Shown here piece by piece: positions 26,740 through 36,161 of a stretch of DNA of 64,000 nucleotides. The position numbers and the translations under genes were made by a program. The stretch is from positions 11,292 to 75,291 of the forward strand of contig JBCCEJ010000017.1 of NCBI GenBank assembly GCA_039030335.1. The letters are read 5' to 3'. The stretch is from JBCCEJ01 sp039030335. GTDB lineage: Bacteria > Pseudomonadota > Gammaproteobacteria > HK1. The notes below the pieces were generated by a model. The model did not search any database, was not told where the DNA came from, and saw only the letters and a program-made list of their open reading frames with translations. Every line of letters starts with the position of its first letter. Position 1 is the first letter of the stretch.

Positions 26740-27939
26740 TCAGGCCGGCTCTGGCTGTGGCCGCATCAGCAGCAATGCCGTCAACAGGGCGGGGCAGCCG
26801 ACAGCGATGTAGGCGAGTGGATAACCGCCCAACAGCAGGCCGATACCGAATAACAGGGGAAATGCGATCTGTCCGGCGGTACCGAATGCGAGTACGCCGC
26901 CCGTTACGCGGCCGACTTCGCCTGACGGGGCGAGGCGCGCGGTTTCCGACAGCAATATACCGTGCCACGAGAGCGCCGTGGCGCTGACGACGAGGAGCGG
27001 TGTCATCACCAGCCAGTACGGCCAGTCGGGCTGATAAAAGCCCATCGCGGCGGCCCCGACGGACATCGCGAGCGCCAGCGCGACGAGCAGTGCGCGCGGG
27101 CTCACCCACACGCTGCTGACCCAACCCCAGAAGATGCGTCCTGGTGCCGCGATCAGGGTCGCAAAGCCGAGCATCGCGCCCGCCTTGCTGAGGCTGTAGC
27201 CCAGTTCCTCGGCCAGATAGACCACTGTGAAGTTGGTGTAGATCGCCTGTAAACCGATGAACGCGAACGCCGCCATCGCGAGGCTACGTAAGCGCGGGGT
27301 GCGCAAGACTTCCAGGAACGTATCGCGCAATCCCGCGAGGCGGAGTGGATGCGATGGCTTGCGTTCGCGATCGAACTCGGCCCGGCAAAGCTGCAAGGCG
27401 AATGCGATAACGACGCAGGCGGCGGCCAGCACGAGCCCGGCTGTACGCCACCCATAGGCTTCGGTTAGCGCCGGTGCGGCGAAACTCGCGATGACGATAC
27501 CGGCCGGCACCCCGGCCTGTTTAATCGAAAAGACGAGTGGTGCCCAGCGCGCCGGCGAGTAGCGCGCAAGAATCTGCGAGCTGGCCGGCGTCGATACTGT
27601 CGCACCACCGCTGACGGTCACGGCGATGCCACCGAGCAGGGCGGCCGCGAGCCACAGCGGCTGGCCGACCAGCGCGAGTCCGGTCAGACCGGCGGCCATC
27701 GACAGGCAGCCGACCTGCGTCATGCGCAGTGCGCCATAGCGGGTGATAAAGGCGCCGCAGCCCAGCATCACGAGGATGCCCACGCACGCGAAGGTCCACG
27801 TGTAGACCAGCACGAGTTCGGCGGCGAACCCGAGGTCGTCGGCGACCGGCTTGAACAAGACCGGGACGCCGGTTTTGCTGACCGTAGCCATCGTCTGCTG
27901 CGCGAGCATGGCGATGATCGCTACGGCTAGCAGAGGCAT
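26740..27939 (-). CDS. MFS transporter
   Basis: 399 aa with about 12 helices (N-terminal LLAVAIIAMLAQQTMATVS). General major-facilitator features are present: the ITRYGALRMTQVG loop between helices 2 and 3, and a second half beginning RTPRLRSLAMAAFAFIGLQAIYTNF. Encoded upstream of, and 15 bp from, the crotonase on the minus strand, it probably imports the compound handled by this operon. The substrate cannot be determined. Confidence 0.88.
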   Translation of the reverse strand: MPLLAVAIIAMLAQQTMATVSKTGVPVLFKPVADDLGFAAELVLVYTWTFACVGILVMLGCGAFITRYGALRMTQVGCLSMAAGLTGLALVGQPLWLAAALLGGIAVTVSGGATVSTPASSQILARYSPARWAPLVFSIKQAGVPAGIVIASFAAPALTEAYGWRTAGLVLAAACVVIAFALQLCRAEFDRERKPSHPLRLAGLRDTFLEVLRTPRLRSLAMAAFAFIGLQAIYTNFTVVYLAEELGYSLSKAGAMLGFATLIAAPGRIFWGWVSSVWVSPRALLVALALAMSVGAAAMGFYQPDWPYWLVMTPLLVVSATALSWHGILLSETARLAPSGEVGRVTGGVLAFGTAGQIAFPLLFGIGLLLGGYPLAYIAVGCPALLTALLLMRPQPEPA

Positions 27940-28000
27940 GTCGGAAGCACACGATGGCGGGAGGATGTGGGGTGCACGGGGTCGACAGAGGGCATGCGGT

Positions 28001-28855
28001 TCAGGTCAGGGCCATCCCGGCGAGCGCGTCCAGTCTTCTGAGATAGCCGTCGAGGTCGCGACCGCCCACCATATAGATAACCTGTTGAACGCCGAGTTCG
28101 GCGTAGCGCACCAGATCGTCTTTCGCGGCTGGCCGGTTCGGCATGATGTGCACGCGGACGTCGTCGCGACTCCGGCCGGCGGTACTGAGAGCCTGGTCCA
28201 GCGCGGACAGGCGCTCGGGCAGCGCGTCAGGGCCCAGGCCGGCGCCGAGCCAGCCTTGTCCCACTTCGGCAACACGCCGCAGCGCCGGCTCGCCTTCACC
28301 GCCGAAGTATATGGGCGGATGAGGGGTTTGCACCGGCTTCGGCTGCTGAACGCAAGGCGGTAGCGTGTAGAGTTCGCCGCGGAATGACGACACCTCGTCG
28401 CACCACAGAGAGCGCATGACGGCCACATGCTCGCGCACGCGCGCGGCGCGTCTTGCCCACGGCGTCTGCAGCGCGTCGAATTCTTCCTTCAGCCAACCGA
28501 TGCCGACACCAAAGTCGAACCGCCCGCCAGACAAAAAATCGACGTCCGCGACCTGTTTGGCCGTGTAGACCGGGTTGCGTTGCGGCACGAGGCAGATACT
28601 GGTGCCGAGCCGGATGGTCTGGGTGTGCGCTGCGACAAACGCGAGGGCTGCGAATGGCTCCATGATGCCGCCGCTAAAACCTGGCAGCCGGCCGTCTTCC
28701 GAGTATGGGTACTTCGATGCGTACTGTTCGAACAGCACGACGTGCTCCGGCACCCAGATGCCGTGAAAACCACGCTCTTCGATCGCGCGCGCCATGGCCG
28801 CGATCTGCGCGGGCGGCGTGTTTGCGGAAAAGCCGCAGAAGATTCCAACCTGCAT
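28001..28855 (-). CDS. LLM-class flavin-dependent oxidoreductase (F420/FMN luciferase-like)
   Basis: 284 aa luciferase-like TIM barrel: start MQVGIFCGFSANTPPAQIAAMARAIEE, then GFHGIWVPEHV, the conserved TIRLGTSICLVPQRNP and GVGIGWLKEEF. Length and order match the TIGR03619-type group. Flavin (FMN or F420) cannot be decided from sequence. Overlapping promoters are likely with the divergent acyl-CoA dehydrogenase gene starting at 28959. It heads the minus-strand run LLM - MFS - crotonase - lipoprotein. Likely a monooxygenase or dehydrogenase of the same catabolic route. Confidence 0.88.
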   Translation of the reverse strand: MQVGIFCGFSANTPPAQIAAMARAIEERGFHGIWVPEHVVLFEQYASKYPYSEDGRLPGFSGGIMEPFAALAFVAAHTQTIRLGTSICLVPQRNPVYTAKQVADVDFLSGGRFDFGVGIGWLKEEFDALQTPWARRAARVREHVAVMRSLWCDEVSSFRGELYTLPPCVQQPKPVQTPHPPIYFGGEGEPALRRVAEVGQGWLGAGLGPDALPERLSALDQALSTAGRSRDDVRVHIMPNRPAAKDDLVRYAELGVQQVIYMVGGRDLDGYLRRLDALAGMALT

Positions 28856-28958
28856 GCGAATGTCTCGACTGACCCCGGCGAGCGCGCCGGCAGCGCGTTC
28901 GCGGCGAACATGCGATTATGCGGCGAATTGCCTGATGGCGGCAGCTGAGAGGCTGACT

Positions 28959-30143
28959 ATGTCCGAGACGCTACTGCAATACGAACTCACCGATGAGCAG
29001 CGACTCATTCAGGAAACGGTGCGCGCATTCGCGCGCGACAAGGTAGCACCGCACGCCGATGCCATCGATGCCCGCGCCGAGTACCCGCAGTTCATGTTCG
29101 ACGCGTTGCGTGACCTCGGCTTGTTCGCGCTGCCGTTTCCCCAGCAGATGGGTGGGTCTGGCAGCATGCTGTCGGCGTGCCTCGCGATCGAGGAACTCGG
29201 GCGGATCTGCTACAACACCGCCTATCTGCTGGTCGTTCAGTGGGTACCGTTCGCGGCCATCCTGGCTGGCGGAAATGAGGCGCAGAAGGCGCGCTGGCTG
29301 CCGGGCCTGGCATCGGGTGAACTGCGCGGGGCGCTGTCGGTGACGGAACCGGGTGTTGGCTCAGATGTCGCCGGGCTCAGCACGCGCGCGGAGCGCGCGA
29401 ACGGTGGTTACCAGCTGACCGGTACGAAGATCTATTGCACCAACTCGGCGGTCGCCGATTTTGTCGTGGTTGCGGCCAAGACCGATGCGTCCGAGCGCCA
29501 TGGCGGTATCAGTGTGTTCGTTGTCGAGAAAGGTACGCCGGGATTCATCGTCGCGCGCAACGAATCCAAACTCGGGGCCCGGGGCGTGCCATCGTCGGAG
29601 CTGCGTTTCGACAACGCCTTCGTGCCGGAGGAAAACCGACTCGGACCCGAGGGGGAAGGTTTCAAGCTGGTCATGGAAGCGTTCAACCAGGGGCGTCCGA
29701 TCATCGCGGCGCGCGGTGTCGGACTGGCTCAGGGAGCCATGGATCTCGCGGTCAATTTCGTTCGCGAACGCGAGGCCTTCGGCCAGCCCGTCGCTGATTT
29801 TCAAGGCGTGCAGTGGATGCTCGCGGACATGGCGATCCAGACCGAGGCCGCCCGGCATCTGGTCTACAAGGCCGCGGCAACCGTTGATGCCGGCGTCACC
29901 GGACGGGCCCTCGCCCCTCTGGTTGCCATGGCGAAATGCCACGCGACCGACACGGCCATGCAGGTCGCGACCGACGCGCTGCAACTCTGGGGATCGGCGG
30001 GAATCTCGACCGACAATCCAGTGGAGCGGTTCTTCCGGGATGCAAAGGTGCTGCAGATCGTCGAAGGCACCAATCAGATCCAGCGCAATATCGTTGGCCG
30101 GCACGTCGTGCGAACGACGGATGTGCTGAGCCGCTCAGCCTGA
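28959..30143 (+). CDS. Acyl-CoA dehydrogenase
   Basis: 394 aa. ATG 28959 has GAGAGG about 8 nt ahead and gives the conserved start SETLLQYELTDEQRLIQETVR. It shows ALSVTEPGVGSD (FAD/substrate loop), the catalytic Glu in VEGTNQIQR near the C-terminus, and the DADTAMQVATDALQ helix region. It is a soluble FAD enzyme oxidising an acyl-CoA to enoyl-CoA with electrons to ETF. It is convergent with the MFS gene at 30222-31400. The acyl chain specificity is unknown. Confidence 0.93.
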   Translation: MSETLLQYELTDEQRLIQETVRAFARDKVAPHADAIDARAEYPQFMFDALRDLGLFALPFPQQMGGSGSMLSACLAIEELGRICYNTAYLLVVQWVPFAAILAGGNEAQKARWLPGLASGELRGALSVTEPGVGSDVAGLSTRAERANGGYQLTGTKIYCTNSAVADFVVVAAKTDASERHGGISVFVVEKGTPGFIVARNESKLGARGVPSSELRFDNAFVPEENRLGPEGEGFKLVMEAFNQGRPIIAARGVGLAQGAMDLAVNFVREREAFGQPVADFQGVQWMLADMAIQTEAARHLVYKAAATVDAGVTGRALAPLVAMAKCHATDTAMQVATDALQLWGSAGISTDNPVERFFRDAKVLQIVEGTNQIQRNIVGRHVVRTTDVLSRSA

Positions 30144-30158
30144 CTGTCAGCATCGACG

Positions 30159-30188
30159 CACCATGCAGATGCCTGGAGGGGCATGGTG
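30159..30188. terminator. Possible bidirectional hairpin between convergent genes
   Basis: CACCATGC at 30159-30166 pairs with GCATGGTG at 30181-30188 (8 bp, 14-nt loop) in the space between the convergent acyl-CoA dehydrogenase and MFS genes. No T-tract. Position supports a transcription end; strength is uncertain. Confidence 0.4.
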
Positions 30189-30221
30189 GATGTTTCGCTG
30201 CGGACCGCTGAGTGCGCAAGG

Positions 30222-31400
30222 CTATCGCCCGGCGCTGCGAGCCAGCGCCGGGCGCAAAGCCAGCAAACCGAGGATGGGTCCGGGCAGCAGCAACCAGAAC
30301 AGATACTGCGCGCCGGTCGCCGGGATGAGGCCCGCCAGCAGCTGGATACTGACGATACTCACGGCAAAGCCGAGGCAGTTGGCGAGCGTCAGGGCCGATC
30401 CGACGTATTGCGGTGGCGCGGTCTGCGCGTTCAGTGTCGAAAACTGCGGCGAGTCACCCACCACGGTGATGCCCCAGATCAGCATGAACAGCGCGAGCGG
30501 TACCAGTGCGGCCCCAAACAGCAGAGGCGACAACACACAGCAAATGCCAGATGCGGCGAGCTGCAGCGCCGCGACGCGCGCTGAACCCCAGCGGGCCACG
30601 AGCTGACCACCCACCGCGCAGCCGAGCGCGCCGACGGCGATGACGGTGAAACTGAATGCGGAGACGTTGAACGTCGCGTCGCTCGCGGTTGCCGAGGCCG
30701 CCAGCCAGAGTGGTACAAACGCCCAAAAGGCGTAGAGCTCCCACATGTGACCGAAGTAGCCAAACGCGGACGCACGAAACTGACGGGAGCGGAAGATTTC
30801 GATCAGCACGCGGGGATTGAATGGTGAACTGCCCGGCAGGTGAGGGCCGTCCGGTAACCCCAGTCCGATCGCGAGACCGCCGAGCGCCGCCAGTACGGAT
30901 ACCGTGACCATCACCGTTTGCCACGGCAGCGTTGCGCCGGCCGCGACCAGCGCGTGCGGAAACGCCGTGCCGAGCACGAGCGCACCCACCAGGTAGCCCA
31001 ACGCGCGGCCGAGGCCTTCGGCATACCACGTGGCGGCAATTTTCATCCCGACGGGGTAGATCCCGGCGAGGAAGAAACCCGTCGCAAAGCGCAGCACCAG
31101 CGCGGTGTAGAGATCGGGCGTAATGCCGATGAGCGCAGCGTTGCTGGCCGCGCCGGCGAGTGCCGACCACATGAACACGCGCTGCGCCCGGAACCGGTCC
31201 GCGAGCGACAGGAAGGCGAACACCAGCGTGCCGGTGATGAAGCCGAACTGCACACTGGACGTCAGGTAGCCGATGTCCTCATCACCGAGCCGCCATTCAC
31301 CCGGCAACATCGGCAACACGGCGTTGCCTGCGAACCACAACGACGTGCCGGCGAACTGGGCGAGCACAATGGTCGGTAAGACGTACGCCGGCCGGCTCAT
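30222..31400 (-). CDS. MFS transporter
   Basis: 392 aa, about 12 helices. Start MSRPAYVLPTIVLAQFAGTSLWFAGNAV with ATG 31400. The loop after helix 2 reads DRFRAQRVFMWSALAG, and the second half begins SRQFRASAFGYFGHMWELYAFWAF. It lies 52 bp downstream of the carboxyltransferase gene on the same strand, so the two probably share a transcript. Its last codons (30226-30254) contain a 12-bp perfect hairpin. Substrate unknown. Confidence 0.87.
   Translation of the reverse strand: MSRPAYVLPTIVLAQFAGTSLWFAGNAVLPMLPGEWRLGDEDIGYLTSSVQFGFITGTLVFAFLSLADRFRAQRVFMWSALAGAASNAALIGITPDLYTALVLRFATGFFLAGIYPVGMKIAATWYAEGLGRALGYLVGALVLGTAFPHALVAAGATLPWQTVMVTVSVLAALGGLAIGLGLPDGPHLPGSSPFNPRVLIEIFRSRQFRASAFGYFGHMWELYAFWAFVPLWLAASATASDATFNVSAFSFTVIAVGALGCAVGGQLVARWGSARVAALQLAASGICCVLSPLLFGAALVPLALFMLIWGITVVGDSPQFSTLNAQTAPPQYVGSALTLANCLGFAVSIVSIQLLAGLIPATGAQYLFWLLLPGPILGLLALRPALARSAGR
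30226..30254. repeat. 12-bp perfect inverted repeat at the end of the MFS gene
   Basis: CGCCCGGCGCTG (30226-30237) and CAGCGCCGGGCG (30243-30254) are exact reverse complements with a 5-nt loop, CGAGC. It lies within the last codons of the minus-strand MFS gene and 82 bp beyond the end of the convergent acyl-CoA dehydrogenase gene. It could terminate or stabilise either transcript; no poly-T is present. Confidence 0.5.
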
Positions 31401-31452
31401 GTTTGCGCGCCCGCAGGCCGCGCGCGTATCGCTCGCAACCTGGAAACGCCGG

Positions 31453-33012
31453 TCAGGGCCGCATGCCGAAGGCGCTGGTGCCCGCCTCGCGCAACGGTGC
31501 TGCCAGGCCGGCGAACTCGACGAGCAGGTCGCGCGTTGCCCGCGGATCGATCATCTCCTCGACCCAGAACGTCTCGGCGGTTCGAAACGGTGAGCGCAGT
31601 CGCTCGAGGCGTGCCTCGATCTCGCCGAGTGTCTGTGCCGGATCGGCCGATGCATCCAGTTCCGCCCGGTAGGCCGCTTCGATACCGCCTTGCAATGGCA
31701 ATGAACCCCACCGGGCGGTCAGCCACGCATACCGGATGGAATAGCGGCCAACGGGGCGGTGCGCACCGCCGGCGATACCGAATGCATTGCGCACGATGAA
31801 GGTGCACCAGGGCACGGACGTCTGGTTCAGCGCGGTCAGCGCCCTGACACCTTTGCGTATCGTGCCGTTGCGCTCGGCATCCGTACCGACCATGAAGCCA
31901 GGGCAATCGGCCAGGTAGACGATCGGCAAGTGGAAGGTCTCTGCGAGGTCGACGAAACGCACCAGTTTTTCGCACGCATCCGCGGTCCAGGCGCCCCCGT
32001 AGAACATCGGGTCGCTCGCCATCAGGGCCACGGGCCAGCCGTCCACCCGGGCGAGGCCGGTGATCATCGGGCGTCCGAACATCCGGCCCATCTCGAAGAA
32101 CGATCCGTCGTCGACGACCGCCTCGACCACCTTACGCATCCGGTAGACCTTGCGCGGGTCACGCGGGATCAGCTCAAACAGCGTGTCGCTCCGCGCGCGC
32201 GGCGGCGGCACCGGCGTGGCCCGCGGCGGAACGTCGAACACCGACGTTGGCAGGTAGGACAGAAACTGACGCGCGCGCTGAAATGCCTCGGCCTCGGAGT
32301 CGACGGCATCATCTACGCCGCCGGCGCGCGTCTGGATGTCATGCCCGCCGAGGGTTTGTTTATCGACCTGTTCGCCCGTGTGTTCGACGACCGGCGGCCC
32401 GGCGACGAAAACCGCGGACGTATCCTTGACCATCACCGAATAGTGGCTGGCCGCGAGCCGGGCCGCGCCGAGACCCGCAACCGACCCCAGCCCGAGCGCC
32501 ACGACCGGAACGGTCGCGAGATTCGCGCCCATGACATCGTAGGCGGCGTGTTGCCCCAGGCCACCCGGCAGGTTCGAGCGTCCCTTCAGCTCGATGGTGC
32601 GCACCGAGCCGCCACCGCCGCTGCCCTCCACGAGGCGGACGATCGGAAGTCGCAGGTCACGGGCCATCGCTTCGGGATAGCGGGACTTTTCGTGAATGGT
32701 GGCGTCGGCCGCGCCACCGCGAACCGTGAAGTCATCGCCGGTCACTACTACTGGTCGTCCATCCAGCAGACCCCGGCCCATGACGCAGTTCGAAGGCAGA
32801 TACTCGACGATGTTGCCGGCCTCGTCGTAGCGCACCGCGCCAGCGAGCGCACCGATCTCGTGGAACGACCCCGCGTCGAGCAACGCATCGATGCGTTCGC
32901 GAACGGTCAGACGACCACTGTTGTGCTGTCGGACGATCTTGTCTTCGCCACCGAGCTTTTGGGCGTACGATTCGCGGGCCTTCAGTTCATCGAGTTCCGG
33001 AGTCCAGGCCAT
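31453..33012 (-). CDS. Acyl-CoA carboxylase carboxyltransferase (beta) subunit
   Basis: 519 aa from ATG 33012 with GGAGA 8 nt ahead. Typical of propionyl/methylcrotonyl-CoA carboxylase beta subunits: N-terminal TPELDELKARE and KIVRQHNSGRLTVRERIDALLD, the RLVEGSGGGGS loop, and C-terminal GYGV-like domain with VYLADCPGFMVG. No biotin carboxylase or biotin carrier gene lies in the window, so its partner would have to be encoded elsewhere, or it works as a decarboxylase-like enzyme. Divergent from the TauD gene at 33100, 87 bp away. Confidence 0.9.
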   Translation of the reverse strand: MAWTPELDELKARESYAQKLGGEDKIVRQHNSGRLTVRERIDALLDAGSFHEIGALAGAVRYDEAGNIVEYLPSNCVMGRGLLDGRPVVVTGDDFTVRGGAADATIHEKSRYPEAMARDLRLPIVRLVEGSGGGGSVRTIELKGRSNLPGGLGQHAAYDVMGANLATVPVVALGLGSVAGLGAARLAASHYSVMVKDTSAVFVAGPPVVEHTGEQVDKQTLGGHDIQTRAGGVDDAVDSEAEAFQRARQFLSYLPTSVFDVPPRATPVPPPRARSDTLFELIPRDPRKVYRMRKVVEAVVDDGSFFEMGRMFGRPMITGLARVDGWPVALMASDPMFYGGAWTADACEKLVRFVDLAETFHLPIVYLADCPGFMVGTDAERNGTIRKGVRALTALNQTSVPWCTFIVRNAFGIAGGAHRPVGRYSIRYAWLTARWGSLPLQGGIEAAYRAELDASADPAQTLGEIEARLERLRSPFRTAETFWVEEMIDPRATRDLLVEFAGLAAPLREAGTSAFGMRP

Positions 33013-33099
33013 CAGAGGGTCTCCATGGGGCATACCGTGCCAGTCGAAAGTGAGATACAGATGCCACGATCGCAGGCCTATACTGAGGCCGGCGGTCCC

Positions 33100-33987
33100 A
33101 TGACGATGAAGGCACATACTATGGCGTTGCAGACACGCTCGTTACATCCTGAATTTGGACTGGAGATCCAGGCGCTCGATCTGGCGAGCATGAGCGACGC
33201 CGAGTTCGACGCGCTCTACACGCTGTGGCGTCAGGAGCCCCTGCTGCTGCTGCGCCGTCAAGCGATGACCGAGGGTGAGCTGGTCGCGTTCAGCCGGCGG
33301 TTTGGCGAGCTGGACATCCTGGTGCGCGACGACCTCCTCTCACGCGAGCACCCGGAAGTCATCTACGTGACCAACCTCATGCGCGCAGACGGTACACCCC
33401 TCGGCGGTCTCGGCAGTTACGAACTCAACTGGCATCACGATCAGATCTACCGCCAGCGCCCGCCGACGGGTTCGATTTTCCAGGCCGTGGAAATGCCGCA
33501 AGGCCACGCGGCGACCTCCTGGTGCTCAACCCGTCATACCTTCGAGGCGCTGCCCGCCGCGCTGCGCGAGCGGGTTGCCGCGTTGAGCGCGGTCAGCAAG
33601 TACGGTCTCCGTCCCGATGCCGGTTTCCAGCGCGATCTCAAAGATGCCGGCACGGTTCAGCAGGTACACGACCGCACGCCACCTGCGACGCACCCGATGG
33701 TACTGCGCGACCCGGGCACCGGGACAGGCTCTCTATACGTGGATCCCAAAAAAGTCATGGGCGTCGAGGGTCTGGACGATGCCGACGCGTCGAAGCTACT
33801 GGGCGAATTGTTGCCCCGCCTGGTCGACGAGGCGTTCGTATACACACACGCATGGCGTCCGGGCGACATCGTGCTGTGGGACAACGCGCGACTGATGCAC
33901 CGGCGGGACGCGTTCGATGCATCGCTGCCACGGCTTGCCAAGCGCACGACCATTCACCTGAATCCAGAGCACTTCGCAGTGCCCTGA
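33100..33987 (+). CDS. TauD/TfdA Fe(II)/2-oxoglutarate dioxygenase, classical subgroup
   Basis: 295 aa from ATG 33100; ATG 33121 (288 aa, beginning ALQTRSLHPEFG) is equally possible. Iron ligands: H112-H-D114 in ELNWHHDQIY, and the distal His in NARLMHRRDAF; the 2OG-binding Arg lies in LAKRTTIHL. The N-terminal stretch EIQALDLASM matches the GaeV.GvDL start of the family. Expected to hydroxylate or cleave a small substrate (sulfonate, phenoxy-acid, betaine-like) with 2OG and O2. Faces the carboxyltransferase gene across 87 bp. Confidence 0.92.
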   Translation: MTMKAHTMALQTRSLHPEFGLEIQALDLASMSDAEFDALYTLWRQEPLLLLRRQAMTEGELVAFSRRFGELDILVRDDLLSREHPEVIYVTNLMRADGTPLGGLGSYELNWHHDQIYRQRPPTGSIFQAVEMPQGHAATSWCSTRHTFEALPAALRERVAALSAVSKYGLRPDAGFQRDLKDAGTVQQVHDRTPPATHPMVLRDPGTGTGSLYVDPKKVMGVEGLDDADASKLLGELLPRLVDEAFVYTHAWRPGDIVLWDNARLMHRRDAFDASLPRLAKRTTIHLNPEHFAVP

Positions 33988-34013
33988 GCCCTGGCTGAAC
34001 GGGTTGGCGGGCA

Positions 34014-34448
34014 TCAGCCGTCCAGGTTGACGACAAACGTTTCCAGCCGTTCGCGCAACGGTGCCGGGATAGCGGCGGACGTGCGCGTCTGCGGATCGAA
34101 GAACACCTCAACGAGATCGTAGGTCGCGTGCAGTTCACCCGTGTCGACGTGCAGCATCCGCATCGAGAAGGTGATGCTCTTCGAGCCAAGGCGGCTGATC
34201 CCGCCTTCGATTCGCACGAGGTCGCCGGCTTTCAATTCCTTGACGAAGTTCGTGGTGGCCTGTGCACTGACGGTGTGGACGCCGTGCTCGTCCTGAATGG
34301 CCTGTAGAGAGCCGGCCGCGTGTGCGTACATGTGGAACACCGCATCGTCGAAGAAATGCGCATACCAGCGTACGTTCATGTGGCCGAACTGGTCGTGGTG
34401 CCACGGGTGCACCACGCCGCGAAAAATCTCCTGCCATCCGTCGCTCAT
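34014..34448 (-). CDS. Acyl-CoA thioesterase, hotdog (4HBT) family
   Basis: 144 aa. The catalytic-type segment WHHDQFGHMNVRWYAHFFDDA near residue 16 is the 4-hydroxybenzoyl-CoA thioesterase active-site helix, including the Asp of DQFGH. Downstream VRIEGGISRLGSKSITFSMRML is the usual sheet region. It belongs to the minus-strand run TauD (36161) - MaoC - thioesterase, with gaps of about 100 and 80 bp. Likely hydrolyses an acyl-CoA made in this route; substrate unknown. Confidence 0.88.
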   Translation of the reverse strand: MSDGWQEIFRGVVHPWHHDQFGHMNVRWYAHFFDDAVFHMYAHAAGSLQAIQDEHGVHTVSAQATTNFVKELKAGDLVRIEGGISRLGSKSITFSMRMLHVDTGELHATYDLVEVFFDPQTRTSAAIPAPLRERLETFVVNLDG

Positions 34449-34530
34449 CTGCTGTCTGTCTCCGTAGTCTGCTGCGCCGCCCGGATGTCATTGCCGTCCG
34501 GATGATGCGAAGCCGCCGCTGGTCGAATCT

Positions 34531-34971
34531 TCAGGCCGGGTTCACGAGCCATTTCATCAAGTGCTCGGCGACCCCGATCGTCTCGCCGCGCTGGTTCGTG
34601 GCCAGCAAGTCGGCGCGCGTGCGATCGCGCTCCGGTTCGAGCGCTTTGATGGTGTAGGTAACCGTCACGGTATCACCGATGAGAACCGGCTCGATGAACC
34701 GAATCCGATCGTAGCCGATCGACATCGGCGTAATACCGGGATTCTCGTCGATGATGCGTCCGGCCAGCGCCGCGGAGGCCGTCGACATGAAGCCGACGAG
34801 CAGAGCGCCATGCGCCACGCGCTCCCCGTACCGGGATGCTTTCATGAATTCGGCATCCATATGGGGCGGCGCGAAGTCTCCGGTCAGGCCTGCGAAGCCG
34901 TAGATGTCCGATTCGGCGACGGTCTTGGTGAACCGGGTGGTGTCACCGATTTCTACAGGTAGAGATGCCAT
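34531..34971 (-). CDS. MaoC-like dehydratase (R-specific hydratase type)
   Basis: 146 aa hotdog protein from ATG 34971. The hydratase-2 motif is nearly intact: GLTGDFAPPHMDAEF, with catalytic-type D32 and H37, but the usual Asn before Pro-Pro is Ala. AHGALLVGFMSTASAAL is the usual middle segment. Reaction in the family: reversible hydration of enoyl-CoA. Between the TauD (35073-36161) and thioesterase genes on the same strand. Confidence 0.87.
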   Translation of the reverse strand: MASLPVEIGDTTRFTKTVAESDIYGFAGLTGDFAPPHMDAEFMKASRYGERVAHGALLVGFMSTASAALAGRIIDENPGITPMSIGYDRIRFIEPVLIGDTVTVTYTIKALEPERDRTRADLLATNQRGETIGVAEHLMKWLVNPA

Positions 34972-35072
34972 GCGATTTCCTTGAAGCTCATCGGCCGGCT
35001 GCGGTCGCGGTCCGGGTTGCCGGTATTGGCGGGCGCTCTCACCGGAGCGCGCCATGGCAGGCCGTGGCGTGC

Positions 35073-36161
35073 TCAGGCGCTGCTCTGGCCGGCGTGCAGG
35101 TCCTGCGAACTGTAGGTCGCCTGACGCGGCAATACGCCCCTGCGCGGACCGTTCAGCGCTTTGTTCGCGAACGCGTCGTCAAGCGGGCGCGATCCCGCGT
35201 GATTCAACCAAAGCCTGAGCAGGAGGCGCTTGCGCTCAGGTTCCACGTGGTCTTCATAACCCGTGCGCGAATGCAGGATCACGTGATTGTTCAGCCACTG
35301 GATGTCACCCGGCTCGAAGCGCATGCCGAGTTCCACGTCATCGCGCACGGCCGTTCGGCCAACAAAATCGATAGCCTCCTGTTCGATCGGCGCGAGCGGC
35401 GCGCCGGCTTTGGGTGCGCCGCCCTCGATGGCTTTCTGGTTGAACCGGCAAGCCAGATAACCCTGATGCCAGCTGAAGACCGGAATACGGTGCGTAACTT
35501 CGTCCGGCGCGCCGGTCGGCCCTTTGCCGTCGAGCTCGAAGTGGAAACCACGGTGCAGCGGATCGAGGTACTCGGGATGATCGCGGAGCACCTCGTTGTA
35601 CACCGTCATGGCGCTACGGATAGTGCTGGTGCCGCCGGTCCTCGCCGTGCGGATACAAAGCAGTGCGACCACGTCGGTGATGTCGCAGTGCGGGCGCAAC
35701 TCAGCTGAAGTCATGCTGCCCCGGTGCTCGCTCAGCCGGTAATCGAACCCCAGGTCGCGCACCTCCTGCATCAGTTCGCCCTTGATGTTCTGCGACTCGG
35801 CCGGACCGACGTGGGTGCCGAGTCCGAAGTAGATCCGGCGAAGCGCCTCGTAGTCGTAGCGCTCGACGGGAAAGCCGCGCATCAAGACGAAACCGCGACC
35901 GTACTCGAGCTCGTGCAGCATACGCTGCAAGAACGCGGAGAACTCCGGGATGACGAAGCGCTCGCGCGTGATCTCCGTCTCTTTGAGGCCCGCCCGGTCG
36001 ATCGCTTTCAACGCCGCGTCGAGTTCGTCGACGTAGTGGTCCTGAAGCGGCCAGATCCAACTGTCGTCGTGCTGCAGGTCGCAGCCGTACCACGCGCAGG
36101 GCAGATCGACCGGCAGCGGCTGTTCCGGCGTACCGCCGAGTTGTCGTGCATCGGATGTCAT
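35073..36161 (-). CDS. TauD/TfdA-family dioxygenase-like protein, long subgroup
   Basis: 362 aa, ATG 36161. Iron ligands: H158-C-D160 (LRPHCDITD) and the distal His in NNHVILHSRTGYEDH; the 2OG Arg is in RKRLLLRLWL. It resembles the proteins at 24396 and 51211 and differs in length and N-terminus from the classical TauD. First gene of TauD - MaoC - thioesterase, a set suggesting oxidation followed by CoA-ester hydration and hydrolysis. Divergent from the PEP-mutase family gene at 36286. Substrate unknown. Confidence 0.9.
   Translation of the reverse strand: MTSDARQLGGTPEQPLPVDLPCAWYGCDLQHDDSWIWPLQDHYVDELDAALKAIDRAGLKETEITRERFVIPEFSAFLQRMLHELEYGRGFVLMRGFPVERYDYEALRRIYFGLGTHVGPAESQNIKGELMQEVRDLGFDYRLSEHRGSMTSAELRPHCDITDVVALLCIRTARTGGTSTIRSAMTVYNEVLRDHPEYLDPLHRGFHFELDGKGPTGAPDEVTHRIPVFSWHQGYLACRFNQKAIEGGAPKAGAPLAPIEQEAIDFVGRTAVRDDVELGMRFEPGDIQWLNNHVILHSRTGYEDHVEPERKRLLLRLWLNHAGSRPLDDAFANKALNGPRRGVLPRQATYSSQDLHAGQSSA

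Noticed and set aside
30144..30221. A small gene between the acyl-CoA dehydrogenase and MFS genes
   Set aside because: 78 bp dominated by an inverted repeat; short frames there have no start or ribosome-binding site.
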